A stretch of DNA of 64,000 nucleotides from Arthrobacter sulfonylureivorans (GTDB lineage: Bacteria; Actinomycetota; Actinomycetes; Actinomycetales; Micrococcaceae), in NCBI GenBank assembly GCA_004000035.1, contig RJAE01000001.1:551729-615728 (forward strand), given 5' to 3'. The notes below the pieces were generated by a model. It worked only from the letters and a program-made list of their open reading frames with translations. It did no database searches and was not told where the DNA came from. The first letter of the stretch is position 1. Each line of letters starts with the position of its first letter. The position numbers were made by a program, and so were the translations under genes. Of the stretch, positions 53,458-61,970 are shown in pieces.

Positions 53458-54306
53458 TCAGCGCCGGCGGACTTCGATGTGTCCCTCGCGGACGCGCGTC
53501 TCGTAGGCCGGCTGCTCGGAACTGGCAGGGCCTCTGACGACGCTGCCATCCGCCAGACGGAACGTGCTGCCGTGCCAGGGGCAGGTGATGCACCCGTCGT
53601 CCACCGTGCCCTCGTCCAGCGGTCCGCCCATGTGGCTGCAGACGCTGTCCAGAGCCCGGAGGGTGCCGCCGCTGCGGTACAGGACCAACGACAGGTCACC
53701 GACCTGCACTAGTTGCGGCGTGTCATCTGTCAGCTCGCTCGCGGCCAGCACACTGGTCCATTCGGCCGGCCCCTCCCGCCACGCAGTGTGGTTGATGTTG
53801 ACCCCGCGCGAGTAGCTCAAATGCCCGCCGAGGTAACCGCCGGACATGAGCAGACCGAACCCGCCCAAGGCGATCACTTTGGCGACGCCGCGGCGGCCGC
53901 AGCGGCGGGCCACCAATGATGCCGTGAAGCAGACCAGTGCCGTTGCGTTGGCGGCGGCATGCACGATTCCCACCCGGCGGTCCCCGCCCTGAGTATCCGA
54001 CCAGTCGTTGAGCCCGGCCCAGGCGGTGGGCGCCGCCGTCAGGATTCCGGCCGTGACCAGCAGGTCGGCGGCAGGCTCGGCGCGGCGGCCGCCCACCGTG
54101 TCCAGCAGCGTCGCCATGGTCCACGCGCCGATGGGCAGGTCGGTCATGAGCGGGTGCAGCGGATGCCCCAGATAGCTGCCGCTGAGGATGTTCCGGATTG
54201 GCCGCGGTTTAACAATTCGGCCCACCAGACCGGCGATCGGCTGCGCAACCTTGTCCAGTGCCTCGGTTTGTTCGATCCGTGCCATCAGCTTGTGCAGAGC
54301 AGACAT
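53458..54306 (-). CDS. Rieske [2Fe-2S] protein with DUF2231 membrane domain
   Basis: 282 residues. N-terminal DUF2231 region (about 35-160, GSYLGHPLHPLMTDLPIGAW, four hydrophobic spans) and C-terminal Rieske domain (about 180-280) with both cluster motifs, CSHMGGPL and CPWHGSTF. Membrane-tethered electron carrier; partner unknown. ATG 54306 is chosen because a GGGGAAGAGGAA stretch precedes it and MSALHKLMARIEQTEALDKV is the usual start. It lies next to the homoprotocatechuate operon but reads as a general actinobacterial protein. Confidence 0.86.
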   Translation of the reverse strand: MSALHKLMARIEQTEALDKVAQPIAGLVGRIVKPRPIRNILSGSYLGHPLHPLMTDLPIGAWTMATLLDTVGGRRAEPAADLLVTAGILTAAPTAWAGLNDWSDTQGGDRRVGIVHAAANATALVCFTASLVARRCGRRGVAKVIALGGFGLLMSGGYLGGHLSYSRGVNINHTAWREGPAEWTSVLAASELTDDTPQLVQVGDLSLVLYRSGGTLRALDSVCSHMGGPLDEGTVDDGCITCPWHGSTFRLADGSVVRGPASSEQPAYETRVREGHIEVRRR

Positions 54307-54420
54307 GGGCGTTCCTCTTCCCCCTAGAGTGGTGGCCAACGGGCAGCCCCGCCGGCCGCTGACCGGCCCCCAGTAGCTGCCAGTGTTGCACCGGCTGTCG
54401 GAAGCGGCAAGGGTACGCAA

Positions 54421-54462
54421 ACGCCGGTGGGCGGCCTCCGTACGGAAGCCGCCCACCGGCGT
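54421..54462 (-). terminator. Terminator of the homoprotocatechuate operon
   Basis: Perfect 15-bp stem (54421-54435 with 54448-54462) downstream of hpaD on the minus strand. Confidence 0.75.
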
Positions 54463-54487
54463 CGTTATTCAAGCGGGCCTGAAGGAA

Positions 54488-55585
54488 CTAGACCTGGTTG
54501 CCGATCTTGAAGCCCTTCGACGCCTGGCCGCGGAAGGTGCCGTCCTCGTCGTCCTCACGGGTGAAGGAGAACCCGTCGGCGCCGATGGTCACCTCCATCT
54601 CGGAGTTGTCGGTGCGCTCGACGACTTCCTGCGGGTTGCCGTCAAGGTCCAGCACCAGGGAGGCCTCGGTGTACCAGGACGGGACCACCGGGTTGCCCCA
54701 CCAGTCGCGGCGCTGGTTGTCGTGCACGTCCCAAGTGATGACGGGGTTGTCCGGATCACCGGTGTAGTAGTCCTGGGTGTAGATCTCCACACGGTGGCCG
54801 TCCGGATCCAGGATGTACAGGTAGAACGCGTTGGACACACCGTGGCGGCCCGGGCCGCGCTCGATCCGGTCGGACATGCGCAGCGCGCCCATCTTGTCGC
54901 AGATCTGGATGATGTTGTGCTTCTCATGCGTGGAGAAGGCCACGTGGTGCATGCGCGGGCCGTTGCCGCCGGTCAGGGCGGTGTCGTGCACGGTGCCCTT
55001 GCGGTGCATCCAGGCGGCGTAGGTCACGCCGTCGGAGTCCTTGATGTCCTCGGTGACGCGGAAGCCCAGGTCCTCCAGGTACTTGCGGCCGCGCTGGACG
55101 TCCGGGGTGACCTGGTTGAAGTGGTCCAGGCGCACCAGTTCGCCGGCGGAGTAGAGGTCGTAGCGCATGTGCAGGCGCTCCACGTGGTCCACCTCGTGGA
55201 AGAACTCGTACGGGAAGCCCAGCGGATCCTCCACCCGCAGCGAGTCCCCGATGCCCTTGACGAAGCCTTCCTTGCGGCGCTCGGTGCGGCAGCCCAGCTC
55301 CTTGTAGTAGGCCTCGGCGCGGTCCACGTCCTCCGGGTTCCGGACCCGGTAGGCGAAGGCGGCGACGGCGGCGATCGGGCCCTTGCGCAGCACCAGGTTG
55401 TGGTGGATGAACTCTTCGAACGAGCGCAGGTAGATCGCCTCGTCGTCTTCGTGGGTCACGTGCAGGCCCAGCAGGTCCACGTAGAACGCGCGGGACTTGG
55501 CCAGATCGGTCACCACGATCTCCATGTAGGCGCAGCGCAGGATGTCCGGGGCCGGGACGGAGGGCTTGGGGATGACGTTGCTCAT
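54488..55585 (-). CDS. hpaD: 3,4-dihydroxyphenylacetate (homoprotocatechuate) 2,3-dioxygenase
   Basis: 365 residues, type I extradiol dioxygenase that cleaves homoprotocatechuate next to the diol. All residues known from Brevibacterium fuscum HPCD are at the same numbers: metal ligands His155 (RLDHFNQ), His214 (RMHHVAF), Glu267 (HRVEIY), and second-sphere His200 and Tyr257. Fe(II) in Brevibacterium, Mn(II) in A. globiformis MndD; sequence does not decide which metal is used here. Product: 5-carboxymethyl-2-hydroxymuconate semialdehyde. Last gene of the operon. Confidence 0.95.
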   Translation of the reverse strand: MSNVIPKPSVPAPDILRCAYMEIVVTDLAKSRAFYVDLLGLHVTHEDDEAIYLRSFEEFIHHNLVLRKGPIAAVAAFAYRVRNPEDVDRAEAYYKELGCRTERRKEGFVKGIGDSLRVEDPLGFPYEFFHEVDHVERLHMRYDLYSAGELVRLDHFNQVTPDVQRGRKYLEDLGFRVTEDIKDSDGVTYAAWMHRKGTVHDTALTGGNGPRMHHVAFSTHEKHNIIQICDKMGALRMSDRIERGPGRHGVSNAFYLYILDPDGHRVEIYTQDYYTGDPDNPVITWDVHDNQRRDWWGNPVVPSWYTEASLVLDLDGNPQEVVERTDNSEMEVTIGADGFSFTREDDEDGTFRGQASKGFKIGNQV

Positions 55586-55616
55586 GATTCTCTCCTTCGA
55601 GCGGTAGGGATAAGGG

Positions 55617-57146
55617 TTAGGCGTCCGTCACTGCGGCGGCGTCTTCGGCTTTGCCGAAGACCGGGTTGTGCACCTCGCCGAGGTTGATGTGGACGGCCTG
55701 CTGGTCGGTGTAGAAGTCGATGGAGCGGTAGCCGCCCTCGTGGCCCAGGCCGGACGCCTTCACGCCGCCGAAGGGGGTGCGCAGGTCGCGGACGTTGTTG
55801 GAGTTCAGCCACACCATGCCGGCCTCCACGTTCTGGGCGAAGTTGTGCGACCGCTTGAGGTCGTTCGTCCAGATGTAGGCCGCCAGTCCGTACTTGGTGT
55901 TGTTGGCCAGTTCCAGGGCCTCTTCGTCCGTGTCGAACGGGGTGATGGCCACGACCGGCCCGAAGATTTCCTCCTGGAAGATCCGGGCGTCCGGGGCCAC
56001 GTCGGCGAAGACGGTCGGCTGGATGAAGTTGCCCTCCGGGAATTCCGCCGGGCGTCCGCCGCCGGCGGTCAGGCGGGCCTCCTGCTTGCCGATCTCCACG
56101 TAGGACATGACCTTGTCGAAGTGCTCCGGGTGGACCAGTGCGCCGACCTCGGTGGTTTCCTCGTGCGGCAGGCCGACCTTGACCCGCTTGGCCTGGGCAG
56201 AATAGCGCTCGACGAATTCGTCGTAGATGCTCCGCTGGACCAGGATGCGCGAGCCGGCGGTGCAGCGCTCGCCGTTGAGGGAGAAGACGCCGAAGATGGT
56301 CGCGTCGATGGCGGCCTCCAGGTCGGCATCTTCAAAGACGACGGCGGGGGACTTGCCGCCCAGCTCCATGGACAGGCCCTTCAGGTAAGGGGCCGCGTTG
56401 GCGAAGATGATCTGGCCGGTGCGCGACTCGCCGGTGAACGAGATCAGCGGGACATCCGGGTGCTTGACCAGGGAGTCGCCGGCGAAGCCTTCTTCGCCGA
56501 AGCCGTGGACGATGTTGAAGACGCCCTCGGGCAGGCCGGCTTCCTCGAAGATCCCCGGCCACAGGGAGGCGGAGAGCGGGGTGAACTCGGCCGGCTTCAG
56601 GACCACGGTGTTGCCGGTGGCCAGCGCGGGTCCCAGCTTCCAGGACTCGAGCATGAACGGGGTGTTCCACGGCGTAATCAGGCCGGCGACACCGATGGGC
56701 TTGCGGTTGACGTAGTTTGCCTGGCGGCCGGGGACCTTGAAGGCGTCGTCGTGCTGGGAAACGATCAGGTCGGCGAAGAAGCGGAAGTTCTCCGCCGCGC
56801 GCTGGGCCTGCCCCAGGGCCTGCTTGATCGGCAGCCCGGTGTCGAAGCACTCCATTTCGGCCAGTTCCTGGCCGCGGGACTCGACGATGTCGGCGATCCG
56901 GTGCAGCACGCGGGAGCGCTGGCGCGGAAGCATGGTCGGCCAGGGACCGTTCTCGAAAGCGTCCTTGGCGGCGGCGACGGCCGCGGCGACATCGGCGACC
57001 TTGCCGGAAGCTGCCTTGATGTACGGCTTGTTGGTGACGGGGTCCAGCACGTCGAAGGTGTCGCCGTCGATGGAGTCGACGAGCTTGCCGCCGATGTAGT
57101 GCTGCAGGTGGGTGGGCAGGTTGTCCGGAACAAAGTGCTCGGCCAT
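55617..57146 (-). CDS. hpaE: 5-carboxymethyl-2-hydroxymuconate semialdehyde dehydrogenase
   Basis: 509-residue NAD-dependent aldehyde dehydrogenase acting on the HpaD product. Catalytic Cys in NGERCTAGSR, Glu in SMELGGKSPAVVF, cofactor motif SFTGESRTGQ, oxyanion Asn in ITPWNTPFML. The start MAEHFVPDNLP at 57146 follows a good AAAGGA site. 31 bases separate it from hpaD. Family resemblance to betaine aldehyde dehydrogenases is strong; the HpaE role rests on operon context. Confidence 0.92.
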   Translation of the reverse strand: MAEHFVPDNLPTHLQHYIGGKLVDSIDGDTFDVLDPVTNKPYIKAASGKVADVAAAVAAAKDAFENGPWPTMLPRQRSRVLHRIADIVESRGQELAEMECFDTGLPIKQALGQAQRAAENFRFFADLIVSQHDDAFKVPGRQANYVNRKPIGVAGLITPWNTPFMLESWKLGPALATGNTVVLKPAEFTPLSASLWPGIFEEAGLPEGVFNIVHGFGEEGFAGDSLVKHPDVPLISFTGESRTGQIIFANAAPYLKGLSMELGGKSPAVVFEDADLEAAIDATIFGVFSLNGERCTAGSRILVQRSIYDEFVERYSAQAKRVKVGLPHEETTEVGALVHPEHFDKVMSYVEIGKQEARLTAGGGRPAEFPEGNFIQPTVFADVAPDARIFQEEIFGPVVAITPFDTDEEALELANNTKYGLAAYIWTNDLKRSHNFAQNVEAGMVWLNSNNVRDLRTPFGGVKASGLGHEGGYRSIDFYTDQQAVHINLGEVHNPVFGKAEDAAAVTDA

Positions 57147-57193
57147 GATGGTCCTTTCCATTGGGAATTGCGGTCTCGGGTAGTCGGTTGGGT

Positions 57194-57862
57194 CTAGAGG
57201 GGCGAGGGCGGCATGCCGTCCGCGGCCAGATAGGCGTTGAGCGTGTTGGTCCGGTGGGCCCGGGCCGCCTTCTCCACCTCGCTGGTGCTGGCACCGGCGT
57301 CGATCAAATCCAGTAGTTGCTCGTGTTCCTCCACGGAGGAGCGGGCACGGCCGGGGATGTGGCTGAAGCTGGAGGCCCGCATGGCATTGAGCCGGTTCCA
57401 GCCCCGGTGGACCAGGTCCAGGATGTGCGGATTGGGGCAGCGCTCGTACAACACGGCGTGGAACCTGTCGTTGAGCTGGGTGAAGCGTGGCGGATCGAAG
57501 TCCTCCAGGCAGCGGCGCAACTCGGCGTTGATCGCCCGCGCCTCCGCCATGTCCACCGCGGAGAGCAGCGGAGCGGCCAGAGCCGTGGCAGCTCCCTCGA
57601 TCACAGCCAGCGTCTCCATGGTGTGCAGGTACAACTCGGCATCAACGGCCGCAACCGTCGCGCCGATGTTGCGCTCGAAGGTCACCAGACCCTCGGCCTC
57701 CAGCCGGCGGATCGCCTCGCGCACCGGCACCGTGCTGCAGCCCAGTTCCGCGGCGATGGTGCCGAGGACTAGCCGGTAGCCGGGCACCAGCTCGCCCTTG
57801 GCGATCCGCTCGTGCAGCAGCTCGTAGGCCTGCTCCGATTTGCTGGGGGCCAGGGTGGTCAC
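57194..57862 (-). CDS. GntR family regulator with FCD domain
   Basis: 222 residues: winged-helix DNA-binding domain (10-75; AYELLHERIAKGELVPGYRL, STVPVREAIRRLEAEGLV) and a helical FCD ligand domain (90-215; NAELRRCLEDFDPPRFTQLN, FHAVLYERCPN) with the metal/ligand residues of the family. Starts GTG 57862, overlapping the HpaG-RraA stop by four bases. Very likely regulates this operon through the palindrome at 59391-59402, with a pathway intermediate as signal. Confidence 0.92.
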   Translation of the reverse strand: MTTLAPSKSEQAYELLHERIAKGELVPGYRLVLGTIAAELGCSTVPVREAIRRLEAEGLVTFERNIGATVAAVDAELYLHTMETLAVIEGAATALAAPLLSAVDMAEARAINAELRRCLEDFDPPRFTQLNDRFHAVLYERCPNPHILDLVHRGWNRLNAMRASSFSHIPGRARSSVEEHEQLLDLIDAGASTSEVEKAARAHRTNTLNAYLAADGMPPSPL

Positions 57863-59367
57863 TTCGGCTGCTCCGCGACCCATGCGTCGTAACGGGTGCG
57901 CCATTCGGCGTTCATCGGGAACAGGCCCTCGATCTTGTTGCCTTCCTTGACCATCTCGAAGACAAAGGTGTCCTGGCGTTCCTGCTCCACGACCTCGTCG
58001 GCGATCTCTGCGGCCAGAGCCGGCGGGATGACCAGGATGCCGTTGTCGTCGGCCACGATGATGTCGCCGGGCTGGATGGTGGTGCCGCCGCAGGCGACGG
58101 TCACGTCGGTGTCCCACGGGACGTGCTTGCGGCCGAGGACCGCCGGGTGGGCGCCGTTGTAGAACGTGGGGATTTCCAGTGCCGCCACCTCGGACAGGTC
58201 GCGGACGCCGCCGTCGGTAATGATGGCTTCCGCGCCGCGCACCTGGGTGCGCAGGGCCAGGATGTCGCCGAGCGTGCCCGAGCCCTTTTCGCCGCGGGCC
58301 TCCATGACCAGGATCTCGCCCGGGCCGATGGCATCGATGATGCGCTTCTGGGCGTTGTAGCCGCCGCCGTGGGACTTGAACAGGTCCTCACGGTTGGGCA
58401 CGTAGCGCAGCGTGCGCGCGGTGCCGATGACCTTCTGGCCGGGCTTGGTGGCCAGCAGGCCGTCAACGCTGACGTTGTTCAGCCCGCGCTTGCGCAGCGC
58501 GCCGGAGATGGTGGCGGTGGCAACCGAGAGCAGCTTGGCCTTGACCTCCTCGGTCAGCGCGGACTTGCCGGTGACTGCCGGGGCCAGGCCTGCGGCTTCT
58601 TCGCTGCCGAAGGCATCGATCCGGTCCTGGTCGGTGATCTTGGGGGTGTTGCCGAAGGAGGCGAATTCCGCTTCGCCCTGGGTGACGGTGGTGGACAGGC
58701 GGCCGGTGCTCAGGCCGGCGGCTTCGTCCGATACCTCCACCTCGACGACGTCGCCCGGCACGATCACGGAGGATCCGGCCGGGGTACCGGTGAGGATGAC
58801 ATCTCCCGGGTGCAGGGTCATCAGCTGGGACAGGTCGGCCACAATCCGCGCAAAGGAGAAGATCAAGCCGGCGGTGGTGTCGTCCTGGACAACCTCGCCG
58901 TTGACCCAGGTGCGGATCCGCAGCGCGTCCGGGTTGACCGATGAAGCCGGCAGCAGGGCCGGGCCAATCGGGGTGAAGCCGTCGCCCGACTTGGAACGGA
59001 TGTTGGAGCCCTTGTCCGCATACTTGATGTCGTAGACGCCCAGATCGTTGCTGGCGGTCACCTGGCCCACGTAATTCCAGGCTTCCTCGACGGAGACGCG
59101 GCGGGCGGGCTTGCCGATGATCAAGGCGATTTCACCTTCGAAGGCCAGCAGCTCGGTGTTGGCGGGACGCTCCACGGTGCCGCCCGATAGGGCCAGCGAG
59201 GAGGAGGCCTTCATGAAGTAGGAAGGGTTGGCGGGAACCCGTCCGCGCTGTTCCGCCCGGGAACTGTAGGAGAGGTGTACGGCCAGCACCTTGCCGGCAT
59301 CCTCCAGGATCTTGCTATCCACCGCCTGCAGCGTGGCGGCGGACTGGGTGACGTTGCCTTCGGACAA
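57859..59367 (-). CDS. HpaG-type fumarylacetoacetate hydrolase domain fused to RraA-like domain
   Basis: 502 residues. First half (about 15-280): FAH-fold decarboxylase/isomerase; ELLAFEGEIALIIGKPARRV has the metal-binding Glu-x-Glu, followed by NDLGVYDIKYADKGSNIRSK, GDGFTPIGPALLP and HPGDVILTGTPAGSSVIVPG. Second half (about 290-500): RraA/HMG-aldolase fold, with ARGEKGSGTLGDILALRTQV, AIITDGGVRDLSEVAALEIP and QPGDIIVADDNGILVIP. In E. coli HpaG does decarboxylation and isomerisation; the RraA part could be an aldolase for the last step, replacing HpaI. TTG start 59367 with a textbook AGGAGG before it. First gene of the operon. Confidence 0.88.
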   Translation of the reverse strand: MSEGNVTQSAATLQAVDSKILEDAGKVLAVHLSYSSRAEQRGRVPANPSYFMKASSSLALSGGTVERPANTELLAFEGEIALIIGKPARRVSVEEAWNYVGQVTASNDLGVYDIKYADKGSNIRSKSGDGFTPIGPALLPASSVNPDALRIRTWVNGEVVQDDTTAGLIFSFARIVADLSQLMTLHPGDVILTGTPAGSSVIVPGDVVEVEVSDEAAGLSTGRLSTTVTQGEAEFASFGNTPKITDQDRIDAFGSEEAAGLAPAVTGKSALTEEVKAKLLSVATATISGALRKRGLNNVSVDGLLATKPGQKVIGTARTLRYVPNREDLFKSHGGGYNAQKRIIDAIGPGEILVMEARGEKGSGTLGDILALRTQVRGAEAIITDGGVRDLSEVAALEIPTFYNGAHPAVLGRKHVPWDTDVTVACGGTTIQPGDIIVADDNGILVIPPALAAEIADEVVEQERQDTFVFEMVKEGNKIEGLFPMNAEWRTRYDAWVAEQPK

Positions 59368-59694
59368 AGCATCCTCCTGTGAAGTACGAAATCGTATACG
59401 ATCTATCATCGCGTGTGGCGGAAGCCACGTCAAGAGGGTGGCGAAACATTTCTCGAACGATCGGTCGGGGAGTTGCAAGGTGCGGGCACTGGCTTCGCTC
59501 GATGTTGTTCTTGGTGGCGCTCGCACGGATGGACCGGACCGAAGGGCCGTAGGGCTAGCTGGCGGAAGTTTGCGCCCTACGTCGAGATATTGCTGCCCGT
59601 TTTCATGGTCGACGCGCGGCCGCTATGCACCCGGGATCTGGCTAACACTGTAGCGGCGGCCGAGGACGATTCAAAGACTATGAATGGCTGCTGT
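59368..59694. other. Promoter region of the homoprotocatechuate operon, rest empty
   Basis: Contains the operator palindrome and probable promoter near 59380-59410. From there to the kinase stop I see no gene, hairpin or repeat. Short frames on either strand lack family features. Confidence 0.5.
59391..59402. promoter_or_regulatory. Candidate FCD-regulator operator
   Basis: ATCGTATACGAT, a perfect 12-base palindrome 24 bases upstream of the HpaG-RraA TTG. It resembles the A-T-rich short palindromes bound by GntR/FCD proteins. Confidence 0.6.
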
Positions 59695-60741
59695 TCAGCC
59701 CACGCTGGGAGCGCGGTTCGGCGGCGCGGGGATGGCCAGGTTCCCGGTGGTATTGCCGCCGGTACGCTCTGCGGGCGACTCGGCGGAGGGCTGCCCGGCC
59801 GAGGGCAGTTCGGCCACGGCGGATGCCGTTGCCGCGGATGCCGCGGCAACGTTGCCGGCTTCATCGGCTCCGGTGGAACCAAGCGAGGGCGAAACGACAG
59901 CGGACGGCTCGGGCAGCGGGGCTTCCGCCAGGTTCCGCAGGCTCAGCGCAACCTCGTGCGCGGTGGGCCGCGCATCCGGATTGCGGCTGGTCATCCGGGT
60001 CAGCAGATCTTTCCAGCGGGCCGGGAGCCAGCCTGGAATCTCCGGGTCGCGCAGCAGCCGGGCCAGGGCGGCCTCCATCGGCGTGCCGGAAAAGGCCTTC
60101 TCGCGGGTGAGGCATTCGAGCAGGACCAGTGCCAGCGAATACACATCGGCGGCTCCGGTGACCGGGTGGCCCAACGCCTGTTCCGGGCTGAGGTAGTTGG
60201 CAGTTCCGATGGTTGCGCCCTGGGCGGTGGTCATGCTGGCTTCGACCATCCGGGCGATGCCGAAATCGGACAACTTGGGGTGGTGCCAGGTGTCCTCGAG
60301 GTGGCCGTTGGCCAGCAGGATGTTGGCAGGCTTCACATCGCGGTGAATCACCCCGTGGTTGTGGATGTAGTTCAGTGCGTCGGCCAGATCGGCGCCAATC
60401 TGAGCCGTTTCGACGGACGTCAGCGGGCCGCCGCGCAATCTGCGCCGAAGGTCGGCTCCTTCGATCAGTTCCATCACCAAAAAACTGGCGGTGGCGCCGT
60501 CGTCGGCGGTGTGCAGGCCGGCGTCCAGCAAGGTGACCAGACCGGGGTGATTCAGGGTGGCCAGCAGCAAGGTCTCAGTATGCTGCCGCCGGTACTCGTC
60601 GTCATCGGGCGTCGTCGGAGCGAACATCTTGATGGCCACGTCGCGGCCCAAGGATTCATCCACGGCCCGGTACACAGAGGCTGACCCGCCGATCCCGATG
60701 AGCTCTCGCGTCCTGTAGCGCCCGCCCAGGATTGTCTCCAT
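59695..60741 (-). CDS. Serine/threonine protein kinase, soluble
   Basis: 348 residues: complete Hanks-type kinase domain (about 8-265) with glycine loop IGIGGSASVYRAV, Lys in VAIKMF, catalytic HRDVKPANILL, DFGIAR and the APE-like LSPEQAL. The C-terminal 75 residues are Ala/Ser/Pro-rich, with no membrane span and no PASTA domain, unlike PknB. Probably cytosolic. ATG 60741 has GGAGG six bases before it. Targets unknown. Confidence 0.93.
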   Translation of the reverse strand: METILGGRYRTRELIGIGGSASVYRAVDESLGRDVAIKMFAPTTPDDDEYRRQHTETLLLATLNHPGLVTLLDAGLHTADDGATASFLVMELIEGADLRRRLRGGPLTSVETAQIGADLADALNYIHNHGVIHRDVKPANILLANGHLEDTWHHPKLSDFGIARMVEASMTTAQGATIGTANYLSPEQALGHPVTGAADVYSLALVLLECLTREKAFSGTPMEAALARLLRDPEIPGWLPARWKDLLTRMTSRNPDARPTAHEVALSLRNLAEAPLPEPSAVVSPSLGSTGADEAGNVAAASAATASAVAELPSAGQPSAESPAERTGGNTTGNLAIPAPPNRAPSVG

Positions 60742-60828
60742 CAAGCCTCCACGCCGCGGGATTTGCTGTCGTCGGCCATTGTAGCGACGAACAGCCTGCT
60801 CCGCGTCTCCGGTTGGAAGCGAAAAGGG

Positions 60829-61635
60829 TTATCCGGCGAGGAATTCGATGGCGGCGGTCTTAAAGGCGCGGGAAGTCACCGCATTGGCGTGCGTACGGGC
60901 CGGCAGCCACATCAACTCGGCCGCCTCCGCGAGCGCGGCCAGCTCCGGAGCGGTGGCCGCCAGGTCGTCCCTGTCTCCGGCCACCAGCAGCACCGGCATT
61001 TTCGGCACGGCTTCGGCGGGCACGAACGGTTCCGTCTTGACCGCTTCGATCATGGTCATCAGCGCGAAGATGTCGTTGGACGGCACCAGCTTGGCCATCC
61101 GCAGCAATTCGGCGGTGTTGACGTCGTCGATCGGCGTCCCGTCGGCCAGGAAGCGTTGCGCGGCACGCAGGTCGAAGTCGGCCAGCGGGTCCGCGCTGCC
61201 CGGGCCGCCGAGCACCATCCTCCGGACCAGTTCCGGCTGGGTGGCGCCGAATTCCCAGGCCAGCCGCGCACCCAGGGAGTAGCCGATCAGGTCCACCCCG
61301 GTGTCGCTGTCGTCCTCTTTCAAAAGACGGACCTTGGCGTCCTGGATCAGCTGCAGCAGGTCGGCGCGGATCCGGCTGGGCGCGTACGCATCCATTTCTT
61401 CGGGCGCCGTGCTTTCGCCGTGGCCGGGAAGGTCCACCGTCACCACCCGCCGGCCGGCCTGGGTCAGCGCGGTGATCCAGCCGGCGTCCTCCCAGTTGAG
61501 CTTGGCGGAGGAGGCAAAACCGTGGAGCAGGATCACTGGCCGGCGAGGTCCTTCGGTGCCCTCGGCCGCCTCGTACACCTGCACGTGCAGGTGCGGGTCG
61601 ACGCCTTCAACGGTGTGCACCCGGTGGGTTCCCAT
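60829..61635 (-). CDS. Alpha/beta hydrolase, last gene of the 2-oxoacid dehydrogenase operon
   Basis: 268 residues: alpha/beta fold with oxyanion motif VILLHGFASSAKLNWEDAGW, DLPGHGES, nucleophile Ser in DLIGYSLGARLAWEFG, Asp in VLLVAGDRDDLAAT and His in RTHANAVTS. It begins two bases after the lipoyl gene stop. In AcoC-type E2 subunits of acetoin dehydrogenase a lipoyl domain is followed by this type of hydrolase domain in one chain; here the two are separate genes. Could be the transacylase or a thioesterase; both are inference. Confidence 0.85.
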   Translation of the reverse strand: MGTHRVHTVEGVDPHLHVQVYEAAEGTEGPRRPVILLHGFASSAKLNWEDAGWITALTQAGRRVVTVDLPGHGESTAPEEMDAYAPSRIRADLLQLIQDAKVRLLKEDDSDTGVDLIGYSLGARLAWEFGATQPELVRRMVLGGPGSADPLADFDLRAAQRFLADGTPIDDVNTAELLRMAKLVPSNDIFALMTMIEAVKTEPFVPAEAVPKMPVLLVAGDRDDLAATAPELAALAEAAELMWLPARTHANAVTSRAFKTAAIEFLAG

Positions 61636-61637
61636 GT

Positions 61638-61970
61638 TTAGTCCTCGTCGTCGAGCGCCGCGGTCAAGCGGACGCGGCGCCTTGGCGCTTCTTCCTTCGG
61701 TACAGTGCCCACAATACCGGCGGTGTCGTCGGGGACCTCGAAGACAATCAGCGGGTCGCCCACCTTGATGGTGTCGCCGGGGCCGCCGTAGATTTTCACT
61801 ACTTTGCCGGCCTGCGGCGAGGGCAGCTCAACGGCGGACTTGGTGGTCTCCACCTCCACCAGCGGGTGGTTGCGCTCGACCTGCTCGCCCTCGGCGACCA
61901 GCCACTCCAGCACGGTCGCCTCAATCAGGCCTTCGCCCAGATCGGGCAGGGGGAACGAAATTTCAGCCAC
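61638..61970 (-). CDS. Free-standing lipoyl-domain protein (reduced E2)
   Basis: 110 residues: only a lipoyl/biotinyl-attachment domain (ISFPLPDLGEGLIEATVLEW, target Lys44 in VEVETTKSAVELPSP) plus a 25-residue tail. The peripheral-subunit-binding and acyltransferase domains of a normal E2 (with HxxxD motif) are missing. GTG 61970 lies inside the E1-beta end with GGAG before it. Neighbours on each side: E1-beta and an alpha/beta hydrolase. It carries the acyl group in this complex if the E1 pair works with it. Confidence 0.9.
   Translation of the reverse strand: MAEISFPLPDLGEGLIEATVLEWLVAEGEQVERNHPLVEVETTKSAVELPSPQAGKVVKIYGGPGDTIKVGDPLIVFEVPDDTAGIVGTVPKEEAPRRRVRLTAALDDED

Noticed and set aside
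59695-60741. Truncated PknB-type kinase
   Set aside because: Kinase domain is complete and a normal stop follows a low-complexity tail; absence of a membrane span is not proof of truncation.
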